A DNA stretch of 64,000 nucleotides from Bryobacteraceae bacterium (GTDB lineage Bacteria > Acidobacteriota > Terriglobia > Bryobacterales > Bryobacteraceae), in the NCBI GenBank assembly GCA_025056865.1, contig JANWVO010000052.1, forward strand, positions 124,001-188,000, read 5' to 3'. Each line of letters opens with the position of its first letter. Position 1 is the first letter of the stretch. The notes under the pieces were generated by a model that saw only the letters and a list, made by a program, of their open reading frames with translations, searched no databases and was not told the origin of the DNA. This document shows, piece after piece, positions 21,809 through 29,661 of the stretch. A program made the translations under genes and the position numbers.

Positions 21809-23235
21809 AGCTCACCCTGCGGCCCATCCCCGGCAGGAGGCTCGCGGAGCAGTTGCGCGAGGCCGGCGTCGAATTCCCCTGCGGCGGAGAGGGCATCTGC
21901 GGCGGCTGCCGCGTGCGGGTGGTGTCCGGACAGATTCCCGCCTCCGGGCCGATGCGCCTCCTGCTGACCGAGGCGGAGCTGCGGGAAGGGTGGCGCCTGG
22001 CCTGCATGGCCGAGGCGGCGGGCCCGGTGACGGTGGAAGTGGAGCAATGGTCGGCGCGCGTGCTCACCGACGAGACGGGCACGGCGGTGGAGCCGCGGCG
22101 CGGGCGCGGCGTGGCGATCGATCTCGGCACGACGACCCTGGTGGCGCAACGGGTCCATCTCGAAACGGGAGAAATCGAGGCGGTCGAGACCGCCCTGAAC
22201 GCGCAGGCGCGCTTCGGGGCTGATGTCATGAGCCGCATCCAGTACGAGCTGCGCCATCCGGGCGAACTCACCCGCGTCATCCGGGAGCAGCTCGGCGCGA
22301 TGCTGCGCCGGCTGGCAGCGGGCCAGCCCCTGGCGGAGGTGCTGCTGGCGGGCAATACGGCAATGCACCACCTGTTCTGCGGGCTGGACGTGACGCCGCT
22401 TGCCGGCGTGCCGTTCCTGTCCCCGCATTCGGGGGCCCGGCGCTTCCCACCCGAACAGATGCCCTGGCGCGCACCCACGCTCTTTCTGCCCTGCCTGGGC
22501 GGCTTCGTGGGAAGTGATCTGCTGGCCGGCGTTGTCGCCACGCGGCTGGACCGCAAGCCGGACCAGCAGGGGCTCTTTGACATCGGTACGAACGGCGAAA
22601 TCGTGGTGGCTTCCAGAAAAGGCCTGCGGTGCGCATCCACGGCCGCCGGCCCGGCCTTTGAAGGGGGCCGCATCCGCCACGGCATGCGCGCCTGCGAAGG
22701 AGCCATCGATGCGGTGCACATCGAGAACGGCCGCCTCGCCGCCCACGTGATCGGCGAAGCGGCGCCGCGCGGCATCTGCGGCAGCGGGCTTGTCGATGCG
22801 GCCGCCAAGGCGCTCGACCTTGGCCTGCTGCTTCCGAACGGCCGGCTCATTCAGAATCCCCTCCCCCTGGCGGATGGCGTCGAGCTGACGCAGTCTGACA
22901 TCCGCCAACTGCAACTGGCCAAGGGCGCGATGGCCGCGGGGCTGAAAATGCTTGCGCGCGAAGCGTCCCGCCTGCGGCTGGCCGGCGCCTTCGGCAACTA
23001 CCTGCACCTCGGCAGCGCGCGGCGCATCGGGCTGCTTCCGGAGGACGTGGAGGTGGAACCGGCAGGCAACGCGGCTCTGCGTGGGGTGCGGATGCTGCTG
23101 CTGCAACCCTCGTCGCGGGAGGAGCGGATCGGCCGCATTCTGGCGATGACCGAACATGTGGAGCTGGCCGCCGACCCGGCTTTCCAGGACCTCTTCGCCG
23201 AAAGCATGCGGCTGGAGCCGTTTCGCTTCCGTTGA
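21805..23235 (+). CDS. RACo-like corrinoid activation protein (2Fe-2S plus ASKHA/DUF4445)
   Basis: 476 residues. An N-terminal 2Fe-2S ferredoxin domain has Cys26, 32, 35 and 67 (PCGGEGICGGC, then LAC). A linker leads to the ATP-binding ASKHA region (VAIDLGTTTLVAQ; DIGTNGEIVV; CGSGLVDAAAKALD). Such proteins use ATP to re-reduce corrinoids that have slipped to inactive Co(II). Its presence is strong evidence that the cluster runs corrinoid-dependent methyl transfer. ATG 21805 overlaps the UroD-like stop. It ends 44 bases before a convergent radical SAM gene, with a hairpin between. Confidence 0.93.
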   Translation: MKLTLRPIPGRRLAEQLREAGVEFPCGGEGICGGCRVRVVSGQIPASGPMRLLLTEAELREGWRLACMAEAAGPVTVEVEQWSARVLTDETGTAVEPRRGRGVAIDLGTTTLVAQRVHLETGEIEAVETALNAQARFGADVMSRIQYELRHPGELTRVIREQLGAMLRRLAAGQPLAEVLLAGNTAMHHLFCGLDVTPLAGVPFLSPHSGARRFPPEQMPWRAPTLFLPCLGGFVGSDLLAGVVATRLDRKPDQQGLFDIGTNGEIVVASRKGLRCASTAAGPAFEGGRIRHGMRACEGAIDAVHIENGRLAAHVIGEAAPRGICGSGLVDAAAKALDLGLLLPNGRLIQNPLPLADGVELTQSDIRQLQLAKGAMAAGLKMLAREASRLRLAGAFGNYLHLGSARRIGLLPEDVEVEPAGNAALRGVRMLLLQPSSREERIGRILAMTEHVELAADPAFQDLFAESMRLEPFRFR

Positions 23236-23260
23236 CGGGCGCCACGCGGGCGCCAGGCTT

Positions 23261-23276
23261 TCCGCCGCCCGGCGGA
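23261..23276. terminator. Hairpin between convergent genes
   Basis: TCCGCCG and its complement CGGCGGA, separated by two bases, lie between the ends of the RACo-like gene (23235) and the radical SAM gene (23280). There is no T-run, so it may serve as a pausing hairpin or part of a Rho-dependent end for both strands. Confidence 0.35.
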
Positions 23277-23279
23277 GGG

Positions 23280-24344
23280 TCAACGCGCCGGAGCGTATGC
23301 CGGAGGAACGTAGGCGCACCGCGGGTCCGCCGCGAGGAAATCGCCCGTGAAGGCCCACGCCCGCGTCCGGGAGCCCCCGCACAGGTTGCGGTACTCGCAG
23401 GCGCCGCACTTGCCGCCGAGCGCATCCCCGTCGCGCAGGATGCGGAACAGCGTTGAGTCCCGGTAGGCCTGCGCCAGCGGAATCTGCCGGATATTTCCCG
23501 CGGAGATTTCCAGAAAACCAGAGGGATAAATCTCGCCTGTGTGCGAAATAAAGAGGAATCCTTTGCCGTCACTGATGCCCGCCTGGCGCAGATGGGCAGC
23601 ATGGTTGGGGGCGCCGGCCGGCGCGGCCCCCTTCTTCCGCTGCTGCGCCACGTAACGGCGGTAGGGCTGGGCCTCGGTGGTCTTGATGTCGAAAGAAGCG
23701 CTGAGCGAGAGGCGGAACAGCCGCTCGAAGACCTGCTCGTATTCCTCCGCTTCCAGATCGTCTTCGAGCAATGCGCGCCCGGTAACCACCAGGAAGAACA
23801 CGCTCCAGAGGCGTGCGCCGTGCTGTTCCACCAGCCCGGCGATGCGCTCGAGCGAGGCGAGATTCCGGCGCGTCACGGTCGTATTGACCTGCGTCTGGAG
23901 GCCGACTTCCCGGGCCGCCTGAAGCGCGTCCAGAGTGATGCGGAAGCTGCCTGCCACGCCCCGGAAGCCGTCATGGGCGGCCTCATCGGCCCCGTCCAGG
24001 CTCACGGCCATCCGGGCCACGCCGATCTCGCGGAACCGCCTCACGGCCTCTCGGGTGAGCAGCGGGGTAGCGCTGGGCGTGATGGCGGTGCGCAGACCAA
24101 GACGGACGCTGGCGGAGAGGATGTCGTAAACGTCGTCCCGCTTGAGCGGATCGCCGCCGGTGAAGACGAGCAGCGGGTCGCCCAGGGCCCGGATCTGGTG
24201 GAGCACTCCGAATGCCTCTCGGGTGGACAGCTCCCACGGGTGCCGCGCCGGTTGCGCCGAAGCGCGGCAGTGGCGGCAGGCGAGGTCGCATGCCTGTGTC
24301 AGCTCCCAGATCACGAGGAACGGGGATTCAGAAAAATCGCGCAC
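23280..24344 (-). CDS. Radical SAM/SPASM protein (NirJ/AhbD-like, TIGR04053 type)
   Basis: 354 residues. The N-terminal radical SAM cluster ligands are Cys19, 23 and 26 (WELTQACDLACRHC), followed by FTGGDPLKRDD. A C-terminal SPASM auxiliary-cluster region is visible (KCGACEYRNLCGGS, then ADPRCAYVP). The layout matches proteins related to haem d1/alternative haem synthesis (NirJ, AhbC/D) and peptide-modifying enzymes. The opening ESPFLVIWELTQACD recalls the TIGR04053 group. Substrate unknown; no small precursor peptide is seen nearby. It runs with, and 111 bases downstream of, a Crp-type regulator. Confidence 0.88.
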   Translation of the reverse strand: MRDFSESPFLVIWELTQACDLACRHCRASAQPARHPWELSTREAFGVLHQIRALGDPLLVFTGGDPLKRDDVYDILSASVRLGLRTAITPSATPLLTREAVRRFREIGVARMAVSLDGADEAAHDGFRGVAGSFRITLDALQAAREVGLQTQVNTTVTRRNLASLERIAGLVEQHGARLWSVFFLVVTGRALLEDDLEAEEYEQVFERLFRLSLSASFDIKTTEAQPYRRYVAQQRKKGAAPAGAPNHAAHLRQAGISDGKGFLFISHTGEIYPSGFLEISAGNIRQIPLAQAYRDSTLFRILRDGDALGGKCGACEYRNLCGGSRTRAWAFTGDFLAADPRCAYVPPAYAPAR

Positions 24345-24455
24345 CGCAGGCTCCCTTCCCTTTCAGGCTGCGATGCCGGCGCCGGTGCGGACAGTGACTC
24401 CGGTCACGGATCTCCGGGAACATGCGCCTGAAACTGGGAGCAGATGCGCGAGGGG

Positions 24456-25130
24456 CTAGAATTCGGTTTCCGCCTCCGCCCGCAGCGCCTCCGGGTCGGC
24501 AATCACGATGCGGCGGCGGTCCATGCGGACGATGCCTTCGGCCTGGAAGCGGGCCAGATTGCGGCTGACCACTTCCCGCACCGTGCCGAGGCGCATGGCC
24601 AGCTCCTCGTGGGTCAGCGGGGATTCTTCCATTTCGCCGCGCTCGGAAGATTCCAGCAGAATGCGCGCCAGACGCTGCCGCATGCTGCCGAACGTGATCG
24701 CTTCGATCAGCGAGACAAGCTGCCGCAGGCGGCGGCCGAGAATCGCAAAGACGCGCAGCGGCACTTCCGGGTGTTGCAGGCAGAAGCGCCGGAAGTCCTC
24801 CTTCCGCAGCAGATAGGCGGTGACTGGCGTCAGCGTCCTGACCGTGGCCGGATAGGCGCCTTCGTCAAAGAGCGGAACCTCGGCAACGCTCGAAGGCGCG
24901 CTCTCCATGGCGAGCATGATCTCCCGGCCCGACGGGCTTGTCTTGGAGATCTTGACCGAGCCTTCGCCGATTACGTACAGCCCGTCGCAAGGATCGCCCT
25001 CGTAGAAGATGGTTTCGCCGGCGCCGAATCGCTTTTCTATGGCGAGCTGTGCCAATTGCTCCCGGATGGGCTCAGGCAGGGTGCTGAACAGCGGCGTGCA
25101 GCGGAACGTGTCATCGCGGAGGACGGACAT
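24456..25130 (-). CDS. Crp/Fnr-family transcription regulator
   Basis: 224 residues. The cyclic-nucleotide-binding-like beta-roll (FGAGETIFYEGDPCDGLYVIGEGSVKI) is followed by the dimer helix and a C-terminal helix-turn-helix (LTHEELAMRLGTVREVVSRNLARFQAEGIV). The N-terminal CxxxCxxC oxygen-sensing cluster of FNR is absent; isolated Cys are near positions 12, 48 and in RRFCLQ. It may bind another effector. ATG 25130 is only 11 bases from the GTG of a divergent ferredoxin gene, so the regulator could control both directions. Start chosen by family alignment of MSVLRDDTFRCTPLFSTLPE. Confidence 0.9.
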   Translation of the reverse strand: MSVLRDDTFRCTPLFSTLPEPIREQLAQLAIEKRFGAGETIFYEGDPCDGLYVIGEGSVKISKTSPSGREIMLAMESAPSSVAEVPLFDEGAYPATVRTLTPVTAYLLRKEDFRRFCLQHPEVPLRVFAILGRRLRQLVSLIEAITFGSMRQRLARILLESSERGEMEESPLTHEELAMRLGTVREVVSRNLARFQAEGIVRMDRRRIVIADPEALRAEAETEF

Positions 25131-25141
25131 GGGAGGCTCGC

Positions 25142-25372
25142 GTGAGACTGCGGGTCCGCTTTCAATGTAACGGCTGCGGCGCCTGCATATCAATCTGCCC
25201 GGACGGCGCCGTGCTGCGCGCGGGGAAGCGAGTGACGGTCGAAGAGCGGCTATGCCGGAGCTGCGGCCAGCCCCGGCAGGCTCTGTGCGCGCAGCATTGT
25301 CCCGCCGGGGCCATCGAGTGCCGCGAACCCGCTCCGGCATCGGGGCGGCTGACGGGAAAGGAGAACCCATGA
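25142..25372 (+). CDS. Two-cluster 4Fe-4S ferredoxin
   Basis: 76 residues starting at GTG 25142 with GGAGG seven bases upstream. First cluster ligands are Cys9, 12, 15 and 19 (CNGCGACISICP); second are Cys38, 41, 49 and 53 (CRSCGQPRQALCAQHCP), with an extended loop between the second and third Cys. This spacing resembles Alvin/DVU-type or dehydrogenase-associated ferredoxins. Its stop overlaps the cupin start (ATGA). It is the likely electron carrier for the neighbouring radical SAM enzyme or the RACo-like reductive activator, by proximity only. Confidence 0.9.
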   Translation: MRLRVRFQCNGCGACISICPDGAVLRAGKRVTVEERLCRSCGQPRQALCAQHCPAGAIECREPAPASGRLTGKENP

Positions 25373-25701
25373 GCGAACCGTATTTGTACCTGGAGGATCT
25401 GCGGCAGCACGCGCCGCTGCCGCCAAACGGCATTCTGAGCCGGACGCTCGCCATCGATGAACGCGTGAAAATCATCCAGTTCTGTTTCGCGCCGGGCCAG
25501 GAACTTTCTGCCCACACGGCGCCCGTGCCGGCGCTGCTCTACTTCGCAAAAGGAGAGGCGGACCTCCAGCTCGGCACAGACGCGAAAAGCGCATCGGAGG
25601 GCACTCTCGTCTATATGCCTCCGCGCCTGGAACACGCCGTTCGCGCGAAGACGGAAGTGGTCATGCTTCTGGTCATGTTCCGCGGCGCCGCAATGCTCTA
25701 A
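25369..25701 (+). CDS. Small cupin-domain protein
   Basis: 110 residues, one cupin beta-barrel: VKIIQFCFAPGQELSAHTAPVPALLYFAKGEADLQLG is cupin motif 1, and GTLVYMPPRLEHAVRAKTEVVMLLV is motif 2. His residues in SAHT and LEHA are candidate metal ligands. It may sense or bind a small ligand; such cupins often accompany Crp/Fnr regulators. GAGAA lies six bases before ATG 25369, and translation is coupled to the ferredoxin. Confidence 0.88.
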   Translation: MSEPYLYLEDLRQHAPLPPNGILSRTLAIDERVKIIQFCFAPGQELSAHTAPVPALLYFAKGEADLQLGTDAKSASEGTLVYMPPRLEHAVRAKTEVVMLLVMFRGAAML

Positions 25702-25749
25702 AGCCGCCGTCCGCCAGAACCAGGGCGACTCCAATCCGGGATAATACCG

Positions 25750-28700
25750 GTGAGTATGGCGGAGGCCGGGAAACAGTCGCCACAACTGGATGCGCAGCAG
25801 GAGCAGGCCGTAAAGCGGAAAGGCCAGGATGTGTGCGTGGTCGCCGGCCCTGGCTCCGGCAAGACGCGCGTGCTGGTCGAACGCTTCGCACACCTTGTCG
25901 ACGAGAAAACGGATCCAGAGAAAATCCTCGCCATCACCTTCACCGAGAAGGCGGCCAACGAAATCAAGTCGAGGCTGGCCGAGCGCCTGGCGCCTGATGC
26001 TGAGAAGCGCAGGCGTCTGGAGCGCGCCCAGATATCGACAATCCACGGCTTCTGCCATGCGCTGTTGCGCCAGCATGCCCTGCGGGCAGGCCTGGATCCG
26101 CGCTTCGAGGTGCTGGATGACATCGAGGCGAAGGCCGAGCGGCTGCAAGCGATGCGCGCGGTGCTGGACGACGTGGCCGCGGAGGCGCCGCAGGACTTCC
26201 TCCGGCTGGCTGCCGCCTGGCCTGCCGAGGACATGGCGGAACCTCTGCTGGCTCTGCACGAGGCCATCCGGGTCGCCGGGAGCCTGGAGCATGTGCTGCA
26301 ATTGCCGGAGTTCCCGCATCCCGATACGCTGCTCGCCGGGATCCGCGAGCAGCTTGAGTGCGCCGTGCGCGAGGCCCGCGCGGCAAGACAGACCGATGCG
26401 GCGCGGCGCAGGCTGGATGCGCTCACCGCGTTTCAGGCGGATCTGGATGCACTCGGTCCCGAAGAGCTCCTCGACCGGGCGAAGAAGGTGAATCTTCAGG
26501 GAGCGCCGGAAGCAGTCAAGAGGCCTGTGGAGGCGATCCGCGAGCTCGCCGGACAGCATCTGTCGGCGTGGGCCGCCCATCAGTGCGCTCCGCAGCGTGA
26601 TCTCGTGTGCAGGATTCTGAGGCGCTTCGATGAGGAATACCGGGAGTCGCGCAAGAGAAAGGCCACCGCGGATTTCCTTGATCTCGAAGAACTCACGCTG
26701 CGGCTGCTTGACTCCAACCCGGATATCCGCCAGCAGGTTCAGGATGCTTTTGAGTACATCCTGATGGATGAGCTTCAGGACACCAACCCGATTCAATGGA
26801 AAATCCTCGACCGGATCCGCCGCCCGGGACGCTTTTTCGCCGTGGGCGATATCAATCAGTCGATCTACGGGTTCCGCCACGCCGAGCCGCGCCTGTTCGA
26901 GTCTTATGAGCAGAGCCTCGCCGGCAGGGGCCTGGCAGTGGACCGCCTGGAGGCGAACTATCGCACGCGGCCCGAGATTCTGGAAGCGGTGACGAGGATC
27001 CTGATCCGGCCCGCATGGGATAACAAGGGCGTCCGCCATCACGAGCTGCGGGCCGGGCGTCAGTTCGCTGATGGCGAGAGACCGTACGTTGAAATCCTGT
27101 GCGCGGATCGGGCACAGGACGAAGGCACCGACGTCAACCTCTGGCTTGCCGCGCGTCTGCGGCAGCTTCACGGACAACCTCTGGCTACGGAGGGCAGGCC
27201 GGCGAGATTCTCGGACATGGCCGTTTTTGTGCGGAATTCCGGCAGCTTTTCTGCAATCGAGGCCGCACTGAAGCGCTTTTCGATTCCCTACGTCATTTCT
27301 GGCGGAAGGACTTTTTTTGAATCCAGCGAAGTGATTGATCTGCTGAATCTGCTTCGCGTCATCGCGGGTCCGGAAAACGAAATCGCTGCATTCGCGCTGC
27401 TGCGGTCGCCGTTCTTCGGCGTGAGCGATGAGGAAATCCTGCGCCGGCGGATCGACAGGAAGCTGCTGCTGCCGGAAGAAGCCGCGCAGGTGGAAGCGTT
27501 GCGCAGACTCTGCATGGCGCTGCCCGTATCGGCGGCGCTGGCCCGCTTTCTGGATGAGACCGGGTATCAGCAGGTGCTGGACCCGCTGGCCGCAGCCAAT
27601 GTGCAAAAGTTCCTGCGGATGATCGAGGGGCTGGAAGGACGGGCAGGCCGGGATGCTGCGGAACTCGTCCGGGAAATCGAGACGCTGCGGGACGCCGCTT
27701 CAGAGGCGAATGCGCCGGTGCCGGATGCCGTCGAAGCCGTGCAGGTCATGACGATCCACAAGGCCAAAGGGCTGGAGTTTCCCATCGTCGCTGTGGCGGC
27801 GCTGGAAAAGCGCGACCCCCCGGAGAGAGAACCCGCCCTGTACGAGCCGGAACTCGGCCTTGGCTTCAAGTGGCGGCTGGCGTCCGGAACCGTGGTGCCG
27901 GATCCCGCCTACTCGGCGATTGCCGAAAGAGCGAAGGTTCGCAGCCAGGGTGAGCGCGACCGGCTGCTCTACGTTGCGCTGACGCGGGCCAAGGAGAGAC
28001 TGCTGCTGGTTTTCACGAACCCGAGAAGACAGTCAGGAGACTGGCACACGAAGGTGCAGGAAGGCCTTGGGCTGAGGATGCCAGACACGGCGGGCGTCAC
28101 TGTCCACAATGACGTGGCGAGGATCACGCGCGTCTCGGGCGAACCGGAAATTCCGGCTGCGCCGCCCGTCGCCCAGCCAGCACCCGCCATCGAGCTGAAC
28201 CGCCAGGCACCGGAACCGGAAGCGCCGGCGAGAGTCTCCGTCACCGCGCTGGCCCTGTTTTCTCAGTGCCCGCGACGCTACCTCCTCGCTTCGCAGCTTG
28301 GCTGGACGCCTCCCGCCGGCGGCGAAGGAGGCGCGCTCGAACTCGGCACGGAAGTGCACGAGTACCTGTCGGGCCAACGCCATGAGGTCTCTCGGGAGGC
28401 CCGGCAATTGGCGGCGGTCTTCGAACAAAGCGGGCTGGCCCGCCGGGCCGGGGGCGCCGGGATCCGCCATCACGAGATGGATTTCCTCGTCGAAATGGAT
28501 GGCACGCTGCTGCATGGGCAGATCGACCTCTGGTTCGACGAAGGCCGCGGACCGGTGATTGTCGATTACAAGACGGACCAGTACCTGAGTGAAGCGCGCC
28601 ACCGCGGCTACGAGCTTCAGCTCCGGCTGTACGCCATGGCGCTGCGACGAATCACCGGGCGCGCGGTGCAGGAGGCCTGGCTTTTCCCATTGAGGGAAGG

Positions 28701-28878
28701 ACAACCGCACCGGGTGGATCTGGGTGAAGCGGAGATGCAGGCGGCGCTCGCCGTGCTCAACGAATGGCGCAGGGCATCGGCCGAAGGCGATTTTCCGCCG
28801 CGCGAACAGCCAGACTGCCAGTGGTGCCCCTTTGCTGGCGGCGCGTGCCCGGTGCAGCCCGGGCGCGGCGAATCCTGA
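25750..28878 (+). CDS. UvrD/AddA-like helicase fused to Fe-S PD-(D/E)XK nuclease
   Basis: 1042 residues. The N-terminal superfamily 1A helicase has Walker A AGPGSGKT, motif Ia AITFTEKAANEIKSRL, the DExx-like box LMDELQD near residue 340 and later VQVMTIHKAKGLEFP and LYVALTRAKERLLL. The C-terminal RecB-type nuclease (from about residue 830) shows GQIDLWFD and VIVDYKTDQY. Cys840 with CQWCPFAGGAC near residue 1022 gives the C-n-C-x2-C-x6-C iron-sulfur pattern of AddB and Cas4. Expected role: double-strand-break end processing. No addB or second nuclease gene is adjacent. GTG 25750 or ATG 25756 are both possible starts, close behind GATAAT (25740-25745). Confidence 0.9.
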   Translation: MSMAEAGKQSPQLDAQQEQAVKRKGQDVCVVAGPGSGKTRVLVERFAHLVDEKTDPEKILAITFTEKAANEIKSRLAERLAPDAEKRRRLERAQISTIHGFCHALLRQHALRAGLDPRFEVLDDIEAKAERLQAMRAVLDDVAAEAPQDFLRLAAAWPAEDMAEPLLALHEAIRVAGSLEHVLQLPEFPHPDTLLAGIREQLECAVREARAARQTDAARRRLDALTAFQADLDALGPEELLDRAKKVNLQGAPEAVKRPVEAIRELAGQHLSAWAAHQCAPQRDLVCRILRRFDEEYRESRKRKATADFLDLEELTLRLLDSNPDIRQQVQDAFEYILMDELQDTNPIQWKILDRIRRPGRFFAVGDINQSIYGFRHAEPRLFESYEQSLAGRGLAVDRLEANYRTRPEILEAVTRILIRPAWDNKGVRHHELRAGRQFADGERPYVEILCADRAQDEGTDVNLWLAARLRQLHGQPLATEGRPARFSDMAVFVRNSGSFSAIEAALKRFSIPYVISGGRTFFESSEVIDLLNLLRVIAGPENEIAAFALLRSPFFGVSDEEILRRRIDRKLLLPEEAAQVEALRRLCMALPVSAALARFLDETGYQQVLDPLAAANVQKFLRMIEGLEGRAGRDAAELVREIETLRDAASEANAPVPDAVEAVQVMTIHKAKGLEFPIVAVAALEKRDPPEREPALYEPELGLGFKWRLASGTVVPDPAYSAIAERAKVRSQGERDRLLYVALTRAKERLLLVFTNPRRQSGDWHTKVQEGLGLRMPDTAGVTVHNDVARITRVSGEPEIPAAPPVAQPAPAIELNRQAPEPEAPARVSVTALALFSQCPRRYLLASQLGWTPPAGGEGGALELGTEVHEYLSGQRHEVSREARQLAAVFEQSGLARRAGGAGIRHHEMDFLVEMDGTLLHGQIDLWFDEGRGPVIVDYKTDQYLSEARHRGYELQLRLYAMALRRITGRAVQEAWLFPLREGQPHRVDLGEAEMQAALAVLNEWRRASAEGDFPPREQPDCQWCPFAGGACPVQPGRGES

Positions 28879-28879
28879 G

Positions 28880-28909
28880 TTGTAGCGCAAGCCCCGCAGG
28901 GATTATTCT
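28880..28909 (+). promoter_or_regulatory. Possible promoter for the SPOR-protein/lnt genes
   Basis: TTGTAG (28880-28885) and TATTCT (28904-28909) are 18 bases apart. A seven-pair inverted repeat, CCGCAGG (28894-28900) with CCTGCGG (28925-28931), overlaps it and could act as an operator or the helicase gene's terminator. Confidence 0.3.
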
Positions 28910-28972
28910 CAACTGTTGGGTTTTCCTGCGGCCGATCCAAGCGACGCCGCCGCCCGGGGAGGGGATTTCTGC

Positions 28973-29560
28973 ATGACGATGCCGGCGAGAGACGAAGGCG
29001 AGTTTGAACTGATCCTCGGCAACCGCCAGATCATCCTGGTGTTCTTCATTCTGGTGCTGCTGCTGGGCCTGTTTTTTGCCATTGGCTTCCTTGTAGGCCG
29101 CAGCATTGCCAGCAAGCCTTCGGCGCAGCAGCAACCCGTGCAGGTGCCCATCTCTGTCGATGCGACGAAGTCCGCCGCGCGGGAGGTTGTCTCTGCGCCT
29201 CCGGCTGCCGAAAAGCAGCCGGAGGCGAAGACGGAGCAAGCGGCGCCGCCCGAAGAGCCAGCGGCGAAGCAGCCGGAACCCGCGCCGAAGCAGGCGGCCG
29301 TGCCCGGGAAGCTGTTTGTCGAACAGCCGCCTTCCGGAACCTACCTTCAGGCGGCCGCCACGCAAAGGGCTGACGCGGAGACCATGCTCAGCTATCTGAT
29401 CAGCAAGACCGGCCTGACGGGGTACGTGACGCCCTCTCCGAAATCGCCCGAACTCTGCCGCGTGCTCATCGGACCACTTTCCAGCAACGAGCAGATCGCC
29501 GACGCGCGCGCCAAATTGAACGCGCTCGGCGTGACGAACGCCATTCTCGTGAAGTACTGA
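28973..29560 (+). CDS. Single-pass membrane protein with C-terminal SPOR domain
   Basis: 195 residues. A short cytoplasmic N-terminus, one transmembrane helix (about 20-42, IILVFFILVLLLGLFFAIGFLVG), a Pro/Ala/Glu/Lys-rich linker, and a C-terminal SPOR domain (YLQAAATQRADAETMLSYLI through LNALGVTNAILVKY). SPOR domains bind denuded peptidoglycan, often at the division septum. ATG 28973 is chosen because the GGGGAGGGG site precedes it and the sequence upstream has no membrane-protein character. It lies about 100 bases upstream of lnt, another envelope gene. Confidence 0.88.
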   Translation: MTMPARDEGEFELILGNRQIILVFFILVLLLGLFFAIGFLVGRSIASKPSAQQQPVQVPISVDATKSAAREVVSAPPAAEKQPEAKTEQAAPPEEPAAKQPEPAPKQAAVPGKLFVEQPPSGTYLQAAATQRADAETMLSYLISKTGLTGYVTPSPKSPELCRVLIGPLSSNEQIADARAKLNALGVTNAILVKY

Positions 29561-29661
29561 GGCGCATCCCGCCGAGTGGTACGCCGGCTTTCAACTCACA
29601 TGGCTCGTGAATCCCAGCGAAGGCGCGGCTCGAATCAGCTTCGCCGGTCAGGCGCGCGCCG

